From positions 62,001-126,000 of the forward strand of contig NZ_JARGNB010000011.1 in the NCBI RefSeq assembly GCF_030167915.1: a stretch of 64,000 bases of DNA. The letters are read 5' to 3'. Below the pieces are notes generated by a model that was not told the DNA's origin, searched no databases, and saw nothing but the letters and a program-made list of their open reading frames with translations. Below, one piece after another: positions 47,892-55,115 of the stretch (position 1 is the stretch's first letter; each line of letters starts with the position of its first letter). The translations under genes were made by a program, and so were the position numbers. This DNA is from Aquabacterium humicola (GTDB lineage Bacteria; Pseudomonadota; Gammaproteobacteria; Burkholderiales; Burkholderiaceae_C).

Positions 47892-49649
47892 ATGAGCCAC
47901 CTGCTGCACCTGCTCGCGGCGATCTCCCTGCTGGTCTGGGGGACGCAGATCGTGCGCACCGGCATCCTGCGCGTGTTCGGCGAGAACCTGCGCCACCTGC
48001 TGACGGTCAGCATGGGCAATCGCTTCAACGCGGTGGTGGCGGGCATCGGTGTCACCAGCCTCGTGCAGTCGAGCACGGCGACCTGTCTCATCGTCTCCTC
48101 GTTCCTCGGGCGCAACCTCGTGCCGCTGGCCGCGGCGCTGGCGGTGATGCTGGGCGCCGACATGGGCACCAGCCTCATGGCTGTTGCCTTCTCCTTCGAT
48201 TTCTCGTGGCTGTCGCCCTTCCTGATCTTCGTCGGCGTGCTGATGTTCACGACGCGCGAGAAGACCACGGCCGGGCGGCTCGGCCGCGTCGCGATCGGCC
48301 TGGGCCTGATGCTGATGTCGCTGCAGCTGATCGGCGAGACGACGCGGCCGCTGACCGAGTCGCCCCCGGTGCGCGCGCTGCTGATCGCGCTGCCGAACGA
48401 GATCCTGCTCGACATCTTCGTCGGCGCGCTGCTGACGGTGCTGTCGTACTCCAGCCTCGCGATCGTGCTGCTGACGGCGACGCTCGCCTCGTCGGGCATC
48501 ATCCCGCCCCCGGTCGCGCTCGGCCTCGTGCTGGGCGCCAACCTCGGCAGCGGCCTGCTCGCGGTGCTCACGACCGCGCGCGCACCGGTCGCCGAGCGCC
48601 GGCTGCCGCTGGGCAACCTGCTGTTCAAGGCGGTGGGCTGCCTGATCGCGATGCCGCTGATGCCCGAGGTGCTGAAGCACCTGCCGCAATGGATCCCGTC
48701 GCCGCACCAGCAGGTCGTGCTCTTCCACTTCGGCTTCAACGTGATGCTGGCGATCGTCTTCATCGGCCTGACGCCGCTGATCGCGCGCCAGCTCGAACGG
48801 CTGCTGACCGCGCCGCGCGTGACCGACAGCGGCCGGCCGCGCCACCTCGACCGGTCGGCCCTGCAGACACCGTCGCTGGCGATCAGCTGCGCCGCACGCG
48901 AGGCGCTGCACCAGGCCGACGTCGTCGAGACCATGCTGCGCGGCATCCTGCCGGTGCTGCGCGAGAACGACCTCGAGCTGGCCGAGCGCCTGCGCGAGAT
49001 GGACGACACGGTCGACGAGCTCTACACCGAGATCAAGCTGTACCTGACGCAGATCTCGCGCGAGTCGCTGTCCGAGCGCGAGAGCCGGCGCTGGACCGAC
49101 ATCGTGTCCTTCACGATCAACATGGAGCAGATCGGCGACATCATCGAGCGCGTGCTGCAGGACATCGAGGACAAGAAGATCCGCAAGGACCGCCGCTTCT
49201 CCGATGCCGGCATGGCCGAGATCTGCCACCTGCACGAACGGCTGCTGGCCAACCTGCGCCTGGGCATGAGCGTGTTCCTCGACGGCCACGTGCGCGACGC
49301 GAGCCGGCTGCTGGAGGAGAAGGCGCGCTTCCGCGACCTCGAGCATGAATACGCCGCCTCGCACATCGCGCGCCTGCAGGACAACACCGCGCACAGCATC
49401 GAGACCAGCTCGCTGCACCTGGATCTGATCAGCGACCTGAAGCGCATCAACTCGCACATCTGCTCGATCGCCTACCCGATCCTCGAGTCGGCCGGTGCGC
49501 TGTCGCCGACGCGCATCCGCCACTCGGTGCTCGCCCCCTTCGACGGCGACGAGGCGACGCCCGAGGAGAGCGCCGAGGACACCATCGCCCGCCGCTCGAT
49601 CGCCGCGGCGCGGCCGCGCATCGGCGCGGGGCGCACCGCCGGCCGATGA
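47892..49649 (+). CDS. Na/Pi-cotransporter family protein with PhoU-like domain
   Basis: A 585-residue protein. The first 320 residues hold two Na/Pi repeats; the first has the canonical QSS site (SLVQSSTATCLI), while the second reads SYSSLAIVLL in place of QSS. The C-terminal 220 residues are helical and PhoU-like (ETMLRGILPVLRENDLELAERL, SFTINMEQIGDIIERV). Bacterial homologues such as YjbB export phosphate. In this operon it could release phosphate freed by PhnA when phosphonates are used as a carbon or nitrogen source. Transport direction is inferred. Confidence 0.87.
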   Translation: MSHLLHLLAAISLLVWGTQIVRTGILRVFGENLRHLLTVSMGNRFNAVVAGIGVTSLVQSSTATCLIVSSFLGRNLVPLAAALAVMLGADMGTSLMAVAFSFDFSWLSPFLIFVGVLMFTTREKTTAGRLGRVAIGLGLMLMSLQLIGETTRPLTESPPVRALLIALPNEILLDIFVGALLTVLSYSSLAIVLLTATLASSGIIPPPVALGLVLGANLGSGLLAVLTTARAPVAERRLPLGNLLFKAVGCLIAMPLMPEVLKHLPQWIPSPHQQVVLFHFGFNVMLAIVFIGLTPLIARQLERLLTAPRVTDSGRPRHLDRSALQTPSLAISCAAREALHQADVVETMLRGILPVLRENDLELAERLREMDDTVDELYTEIKLYLTQISRESLSERESRRWTDIVSFTINMEQIGDIIERVLQDIEDKKIRKDRRFSDAGMAEICHLHERLLANLRLGMSVFLDGHVRDASRLLEEKARFRDLEHEYAASHIARLQDNTAHSIETSSLHLDLISDLKRINSHICSIAYPILESAGALSPTRIRHSVLAPFDGDEATPEESAEDTIARRSIAAARPRIGAGRTAGR

Positions 49650-50512
49650 CCTGGGGCCTCGTCGCGGCCGTGCTCCTCGGGGCATTGCTGCACGCGGGCT
49701 GGAACGCGCTGGTCAAGTCCAGCGGCGACAAGCCGCTCGATACCGCGCTGGTGCACTTCCTCGGCGCGGTCGTCGCGCTGCCGCTGCTGCTGATCGCCGG
49801 CCCGCCACCGGCGAGCGCCTGGCCGTTCATCGCCGCGTCGCTGGTGATCCACATCGGCTACTACATCGCGCTGGCCGGCGCCTACCAGCACGGCGAGCTC
49901 GGGCTGACGTATCCGATCATGCGCGGCTTCGCACCGCTGCTGGTGGCGCTGGGCAGCGGCTTCGTGCTGGGCGAAGCGCCGAGCCCGGTGGCCTGGGCCG
50001 GCATCATCGGCATCACCGCGGGGGTCGCGCTGGTCGGCCTCGCGCATCCGGGCGAGACGCTGCACCACCACAAGGCGCTGGCCTATGCCTTCGCCAACGC
50101 GGCGATCATCGCGGTCTACACCTTCGTCGACGGCAAGGGCGTGCGCCACACCGTCGAGCACGGCTTCGGCGCCGCGAGCTACGTGCTGATGCTGTTCGTG
50201 CTCGACGGCCTGCCGTATCCGGCGCTGGTGTGGTTCCGGCGCGATGCCGCCGGCCGCCGCGCGATGGTGGCCTACGCGCGCAGACGCTGGCCGCTGGCCG
50301 CGCTCGGCGGCAGCGCGTCGATCGGCTCGTACGCGATCGCGCTGTGGGCGATGACGCGCGCACCGGTGGCCTCGGTGGCCGCGCTGCGCGAGACCTCGGT
50401 GCTGTTCGCCGCGCTGCTCGGCACCTGGCTGCTGAAGGAGCGCTTCGGCGGCCAGCGGGCGATCGGCACGCTGGTGATCGTCGGTGGCGTGATGGCGCTG
50501 CGGCTGGGCTGA
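49646..50512 (+). CDS. EamA/DMT-superfamily transporter
   Basis: A 288-residue inner-membrane protein with about ten hydrophobic segments arranged as two EamA halves (GLVAAVLLGALLHAGWNALVK at the start, LRETSVLFAALLGTWLLKERFG near the end). Family members usually export amino acids or other small metabolites. The start overlaps the phosphate-transporter stop by four bases, so it belongs to the phosphonate operon. It could export alanine or another amine by-product, but nothing in the sequence shows the substrate. Confidence 0.83.
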   Translation: MTWGLVAAVLLGALLHAGWNALVKSSGDKPLDTALVHFLGAVVALPLLLIAGPPPASAWPFIAASLVIHIGYYIALAGAYQHGELGLTYPIMRGFAPLLVALGSGFVLGEAPSPVAWAGIIGITAGVALVGLAHPGETLHHHKALAYAFANAAIIAVYTFVDGKGVRHTVEHGFGAASYVLMLFVLDGLPYPALVWFRRDAAGRRAMVAYARRRWPLAALGGSASIGSYAIALWAMTRAPVASVAALRETSVLFAALLGTWLLKERFGGQRAIGTLVIVGGVMALRLG

Positions 50513-50522
50513 CGCCGGTCGG

Positions 50523-51689
50523 TCAGCAGCGCTGCCCGCGCGACCGCGCCTCGAAGCGCTGCTTCAGTTGCGCCAGCGACAGCGCAGATTCGCGCTCGAC
50601 CCGACGGCGGCCGACGAGGCGGTTGTAGAGCCCCATCCAGAAGCCCGGCAGCCGGTAGACGAGGCGGCGCTCGAAGCGTGTGCGGCCGCCGGGCAGCGCG
50701 TCGACGAGGTAGGTCACCTGCAGCCACAGGCGATGGCTGCCATGCGCTTCGGCCTGCCAGTGCGCGCCGGCCGCATGCGCGAGCACCTGCCAGACGAGGT
50801 GGCCGCTGCGGCCGCCGGCGTGGATGTCCTCCTCGAAGCGCGCACCGGCGTGCAGCGGGCCGGGGGCACCGTCGATGCGCAGCGACGACGGATGCCATTC
50901 GGGCCAGTGCGCCGGCGTGCCGGCGTAGGCCAGCACCTCGGCCGGCGTGCCGTGGATCTCGACCTCGTGAACCATGGTCGTCGCGCCGGCGGCGCGCGGG
51001 GATTCGTCGGGATACGGTTCCCAGTGCAGCGTGCCGAGCAGCCAGTCCATCAGCGGGAACACGATGTTCAGGTTGCGCTCGGCCATCAGGCTGCGGCGGT
51101 GGTGCAGCTGGTGCAGGCGGCGCATCTGGCGGATCCATGGCAGGCCGGCGAGCACGTGGCCGTCGGGCAGGTGTTCGCTGGCATGCAGCACTTCGTAGAG
51201 CAGGTAGCCGCCGATGATCGTGCCGGCGGCGAGGCCGGCGACGTTGGCATTCCAGCGCTGCAGCAGCCACCAGACCGGCAGCGCGAGCGCCAGCGTGAAC
51301 ACGACGATCAGCCACGGCGGGAACAGGATCACGCGGAAGTCGCGCCCGCCTTCCCAGTGCATGCGGCCCTCGGCGAAGAAGCTGTGGTGGTCGCCGGTGT
51401 GGCGCTTGTAGAACAGCGCGCCGACCGCCGTCTTCCGGTGCCCGAGGCGGCGATGGATCATGTACTCGCCCCAGTTGCAGAACAGCAGCGCGGCCGGCAC
51501 GGCCAGCCACTCCAGCGGCTTCACGCCGGCGACGCCCGACCAGAAGAAGGCCACCGTCGCGAGGCCCCAGGCCAGCACGAAGCCGGCATGCAGCCACACG
51601 CTGTAATGACGCGAGATCGCGGCGCGGTAGCGCGCCCGGAAAGGCTCGACGTCGAAGCGCGGGGCCTCGGCGGCGGTGGTGATGGTCAT
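50523..51689 (-). CDS. Fatty acid hydroxylase (sterol desaturase type) fused to SRPBCC domain
   Basis: A 388-residue protein. Residues about 30-225 form a membrane di-iron hydroxylase with four to five hydrophobic segments and His clusters H79/H84 (HRRLGH), H97/H101/H102 (HTGDHH), H169/H173 (HASEH) and H193/H196/H197 (HQLHH). From about residue 238 a START/SRPBCC lipid-binding domain follows (VHEVEIHGTPAEVLAYAGTPAHWPEW, ending in LVYRLPGFWMGLYN). I chose ATG 51689 for its AGGAGA site. It likely hydroxylates a lipid held by its own SRPBCC domain. It is divergent from a LysR gene. Confidence 0.82.
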   Translation of the reverse strand: MTITTAAEAPRFDVEPFRARYRAAISRHYSVWLHAGFVLAWGLATVAFFWSGVAGVKPLEWLAVPAALLFCNWGEYMIHRRLGHRKTAVGALFYKRHTGDHHSFFAEGRMHWEGGRDFRVILFPPWLIVVFTLALALPVWWLLQRWNANVAGLAAGTIIGGYLLYEVLHASEHLPDGHVLAGLPWIRQMRRLHQLHHRRSLMAERNLNIVFPLMDWLLGTLHWEPYPDESPRAAGATTMVHEVEIHGTPAEVLAYAGTPAHWPEWHPSSLRIDGAPGPLHAGARFEEDIHAGGRSGHLVWQVLAHAAGAHWQAEAHGSHRLWLQVTYLVDALPGGRTRFERRLVYRLPGFWMGLYNRLVGRRRVERESALSLAQLKQRFEARSRGQRC

Positions 51690-51749
51690 GGGCCTGTCTC
51701 CTCGTGACTCCGGATGCCGCCAGAAGACTATCGATCGCAGAATCATCTT

Positions 51750-51765
51750 TCCAATGGATATTGGA
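51750..51765. promoter_or_regulatory. Candidate LysR operator in the hydroxylase/lysR gap
   Basis: TCCAAT and ATTGGA form a perfect dyad around GGAT, midway between the divergent starts (51689 and 51780). A second palindrome, ATTCATGAAT (51776-51785), covers the lysR start codon. The gap is AT-rich compared with its flanks. This is the usual location for a LysR-type binding site. Confidence 0.5.
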
Positions 51766-51779
51766 TCGATGCTTCATTC

Positions 51780-52754
51780 ATGAATCCGATATTGCACCGC
51801 ATCGACCTGAACCTGCTGCGGGTGTTCGACGCACTGATGCAGGAAGGCCACCTGACGCGCGCCGCCGAGCGCCTGCACATGAGCCAGCCGGCGGTCAGCA
51901 ACGCGCTGGCGCGGCTGCGCGCGCAGCTGGACGAGCCGCTGTTCGTGCGCACCGCGCGCGGCATGACGCCGACCGCGTCCGCCGAGGCGATGCACGGCCC
52001 GGTGCGCGCGGCGCTGCGCCTGCTGCAGGATGGCCTGTCGCCGGCGCCGAGCTTCGATCCCGGCCGCGCCGCGCAGCGCTTCCACTTGGCGATGAACGAC
52101 TACGCGCAGTGTTCGCTGCTGCCGCCGCTGCTCGAGCGCATCCGGCGCCTCGCGCCGAAGCTGGTGCTGTCGGTCGAGCCGGACGCGGCCGACGCGCTGC
52201 CGACGCGGCTGGCCGCCGGCACGCTGGACCTGGCGATCGACTACCTGCATTTCGATGCGCCGGACCTGCGCTACGAGCCGCTGATCGAGGAGCCGCTGGT
52301 GGTGATCGCGCGGCGCGGTCATCCGGCGATCGGGCGCGACCGTCAGGGCCGGCCGGCGATCACGCATGCGCGCTACGAGGCCGCCGCGCATGTGACGATC
52401 CCGCCGCGTGCCGGCCGCGGCTCGCCGCTGGAAATCGTGCTCGGTTCGTCGAAGGTGCGGCGCCGGATCGCGCTGCTGGTGCCGGGCTACATGGCGATCC
52501 CGGGCGTCGTCGCGCAGTCCGACCTGATCGGCACCGTGCCGCGGCGGCTGGCCGAGCAGTTCGCGCCGGGGCTGCCGCTGGTGATCGTGCCGATGCCGTT
52601 CAGGATGCCGCCGGTGCAGGTCAGCCTGATCAGCCATGCGCAGCACGACAGCAGCCGGGCGCTCGGCTGGCTCAAGGCGCAGATCGCCGAGGCGGCGGCG
52701 GAGCGGGCCGCGCGCTCGGGAACCGGCGCCGCGCAGTCAGCGGCGGGGGCGTGA
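51780..52754 (+). CDS. LysR-family transcriptional regulator
   Basis: A 324-residue LTTR with the N-terminal helix-turn-helix (LNLLRVFDALMQEGHLTRAAERLHMSQPAVSNALARLR, then PLFVRTARGM) and a C-terminal periplasmic-binding-like effector domain. It belongs to the NodD/LinR-like group that begins with a short HRIDLNLLRVFDAL lead. It is divergent from the hydroxylase-SRPBCC gene, which is its likely target. Its end overlaps the convergent ProQ gene by 18 bases, so both mRNAs share a complementary tail. Confidence 0.9.
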   Translation: MNPILHRIDLNLLRVFDALMQEGHLTRAAERLHMSQPAVSNALARLRAQLDEPLFVRTARGMTPTASAEAMHGPVRAALRLLQDGLSPAPSFDPGRAAQRFHLAMNDYAQCSLLPPLLERIRRLAPKLVLSVEPDAADALPTRLAAGTLDLAIDYLHFDAPDLRYEPLIEEPLVVIARRGHPAIGRDRQGRPAITHARYEAAAHVTIPPRAGRGSPLEIVLGSSKVRRRIALLVPGYMAIPGVVAQSDLIGTVPRRLAEQFAPGLPLVIVPMPFRMPPVQVSLISHAQHDSSRALGWLKAQIAEAAAERAARSGTGAAQSAAGA

Positions 52755-54056
52755 GGGGCCGCGCGGGCCACCCCGGTCGCGGTCGCCTCGATCCCCTCGA
52801 TCGCCGCGGTAGCCACGGTCCTCCCCGCGCGGCGGCTCGAAGGGCGGCGGCGATTCGGCGCGTTCCTTGCGCGCCACCACCAGTTCCGCTTCGAGCTGCG
52901 CCGGCTGGATGCCCTTGAGCACGCAGAAGTTGGCGGTCGTCAGTTTCGTCGTCTCGAAGTCGCGCAGCAGGCGCGCGCGGTCGCGGCGCTGCTGCTGGTC
53001 GGCGGCCTGCTCGGCGGTCAGTTCGGCCGGCGGCTGCGCGGGCGGCCGCGGTGGGCGCGGTTCACGCGGCGGACGAGGCGGCGGCTCCGGACGCCCGGCA
53101 CCGGCCTGACCCGGCTGCGCACCGGGCTGCGGCGCGTGCTCGCGTGGCGGCCGCGGTCCCCGATCGCGGCGCTCCTGCGGCGGCCGCTCGCCGCGTTGCT
53201 GCGGCGGACGATCCCCCCTCGGCTGCGGTGGGCGCTCGCCACGCGGTGGCGGCGGGCGGTCACCGGGCTGTTGCGGTGGGCGTGGACCGCGTTGCTGCGG
53301 ACGCTCAGCGCGGTCCTGCGGCGGCCGGTCGGCCCCCGGTTGCGGCGCCTGCGCCCGTCGCTGCTGCGCCTGCAGTTCGCGCTGCTGGCGCACCTGCTCG
53401 CGGTGCTGCTCGCGGAACTTCTCGCGCACCGCCTCGCGCCGTGCGCGCCGGCGCTCGAGCTCTTCGGTGGCACCCTGGCGGTGTTCGTCGGCGATCGGGC
53501 CGGCCGGCTGACCGTCGAGGTCGACCCGTTCGCTCGCCTGGGTCAGCGCGATGAGGTAGGGCGTCGACAACGTGTGGCGGCGGAAGAAGGCCGACAGGTC
53601 GCGCTTGCTGAACTGGCCGGGTGCGCGGGCCTGGATGTCGTCCTGGATGCGCAGCTTGATCGGTTTCGGCGCACCGTCGAACAGCGCCGGGAACAGAGCC
53701 TTCAGCTTCGCCGCGGTCTCGGTCGTGTCAGGCTCGGGCGCACGCGGCTTCTTCGGCGTCGCCGGTGTCGGCGCCGCTGGCGTCGCCGACGCCGGCGCGG
53801 CGGCCTCGACCGGCGCTTCCTGCGGTGCATCGACCGGCGCTTCGATCGGTGCTTCCAGCGGCGCTTCCAGCGGTGCTTCGACGGGTGCCTCGACGTGGGC
53901 CGCGCCCCGCACATCGGCCGGGGCCGCGGCCTCGGGGCCCGTCGTGACAACAGGGGCCACGGGCTCGTGCGCGGTGGGCTCGACGGCGGCGGTCGCCGCA
54001 GCGGGATCGGCCGGCGTCGGGGAAGGTTCGGGCGCCGGCGTGGCGGACTCGGTCAT
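52737..54056 (-). CDS. ProQ/FinO-domain RNA-binding protein with long low-complexity tails
   Basis: A 439-residue protein. Residues about 105-215 are a ProQ/FinO domain (AAKLKALFPALFDGAPKPIKLRIQDDIQARAPGQFSKRDLSAFFRRHTLSTPYL), which binds structured small RNAs and mRNA 3' ends. The N-terminal 100 residues are acidic and Pro-rich with a 12-base tandem repeat coding EAP units. The C-terminal half is Arg/Pro/Gln-rich and ends in RGD/RG repeats that may also bind RNA. It is about twice the length of E. coli ProQ. ATG 54056 precedes an in-frame acidic start typical of homologues. Confidence 0.85.
   Translation of the reverse strand: MTESATPAPEPSPTPADPAAATAAVEPTAHEPVAPVVTTGPEAAAPADVRGAAHVEAPVEAPLEAPLEAPIEAPVDAPQEAPVEAAAPASATPAAPTPATPKKPRAPEPDTTETAAKLKALFPALFDGAPKPIKLRIQDDIQARAPGQFSKRDLSAFFRRHTLSTPYLIALTQASERVDLDGQPAGPIADEHRQGATEELERRRARREAVREKFREQHREQVRQQRELQAQQRRAQAPQPGADRPPQDRAERPQQRGPRPPQQPGDRPPPPRGERPPQPRGDRPPQQRGERPPQERRDRGPRPPREHAPQPGAQPGQAGAGRPEPPPRPPREPRPPRPPAQPPAELTAEQAADQQQRRDRARLLRDFETTKLTTANFCVLKGIQPAQLEAELVVARKERAESPPPFEPPRGEDRGYRGDRGDRGDRDRGGPRGPSRPRR
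53812..53895 (-). repeat. Seven 12-base tandem repeats in the ProQ-like gene
   Basis: Seven consecutive 12-base units of the form GG(C/T)GC(T/A/C)TC-N4 code for alternating EAP-type tetrapeptides (VEAP, LEAP, IEAP, VDAP, QEAP). Because the unit is a multiple of three, changes in copy number would alter tail length without shifting the frame. Confidence 0.85.
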
Positions 54057-54138
54057 GGATCGCGGGCCCCGTCGGGGGGCGCTAGAAGGCAAGCCCCGGA
54101 TTGTGCACAGCCGCGCGCGTCCTGGCGCGCCGACGGGC

Positions 54139-55062
54139 CTAGTTCGCGCCGGTGGTGTCGCCGCGGGCGCCGATGCCGAACAGCTCGGCGATCGCCGCGC
54201 GGTACTGCGCCTGCCCGACCGAGTTGGTGTTGTGGTGCGAACCGCCGTCGACCAGCACGAAGCGCTTCGGCGCCGTCGCCTTGTCGAACAGCGCGCGGCC
54301 GAGCGCCGGCTGGATCAGCGTGTCGGCGCTGCCGTGCACGACCAGCACCGGCGCGCCGACCGTGCCGATGCGCGACGCGGCGTCGAAGCGCTGGGTGATC
54401 AGCGGGCCCAGCGGCAGCCAGCCCCACTTGAAGGTGCCGAAGACCTCGGGGATCGAGGTGAAGCTGCCCTCGACGATCAGCCCCGCTTCGTCGGCGACGT
54501 CGGCGGCCAGGTGCACCGCGATCGCGCCGCCGAGGGAGTGACCGAAGATGTAGCGCGACGCGTCCGGCTGCTGCTGCGCCAGCCACTGCCAGGCGGCGCG
54601 GGCATCCTCGCGGGCCATCGCCTCCGAGGGCAGTGCCGGCGAGCTGCGGCCGAAGCCGCGGTAGTCGACGCCGAGCACCGCGAAGCCGAGTTCGTGCATG
54701 CGCCGCATGCGGTGCGCGCTGCCGCGCACGTCCCAGCGCGCGCCATGCAGGTACAGCAGCAGCGGGGCGTCGGCCCTCGGCTGCGGCAGCCACAGCGCAT
54801 GCAGCTTCGCCGGTTCGCCGGTCTCGGCGGACGTGAACTCGATCCACACGTCGTCCATGCCTTCGGCGGCCGCCAGCCCGCCCCACCAGGTGCGGTCGCT
54901 GGGCTGGAAGATCCACTTGCGCTGCTGCTCGTCCAGCGTCGCGCAGCCGCCGAGCAGACCGAAGCCGAGCGCCAGCGCGGCGAGCGCGCGCCACCACCTG
55001 CGGCGGCTCGGGGCGGGCGGCGTCGTCGGCGAGGTCTGCATGGGCAGGCGCGATGTTCGCAT
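54139..55062 (-). CDS. Alpha/beta hydrolase lipoprotein
   Basis: A 307-residue protein with a basic N-terminus, a hydrophobic signal and a lipobox LGGC (Cys40), so probably anchored on the periplasmic side. The hydrolase core has LLLYLHGARWDVRGS (oxyanion), the nucleophile S176 in FGHSLGGA, an acid in VHGSADTLI and a final His in GGSHHNT. The DYRGFGRSSP segment is typical of Bem46/serine aminopeptidase-like enzymes. Substrate unknown. It is divergent from the phospholipase D gene with only 53 bases between starts. Confidence 0.85.
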   Translation of the reverse strand: MRTSRLPMQTSPTTPPAPSRRRWWRALAALALGFGLLGGCATLDEQQRKWIFQPSDRTWWGGLAAAEGMDDVWIEFTSAETGEPAKLHALWLPQPRADAPLLLYLHGARWDVRGSAHRMRRMHELGFAVLGVDYRGFGRSSPALPSEAMAREDARAAWQWLAQQQPDASRYIFGHSLGGAIAVHLAADVADEAGLIVEGSFTSIPEVFGTFKWGWLPLGPLITQRFDAASRIGTVGAPVLVVHGSADTLIQPALGRALFDKATAPKRFVLVDGGSHHNTNSVGQAQYRAAIAELFGIGARGDTTGAN

Positions 55063-55115
55063 GGCAGCGCCGGCCCGCCGGACAATGGGGATCTTTGTTG
55101 CGCCCCTTCACACGC

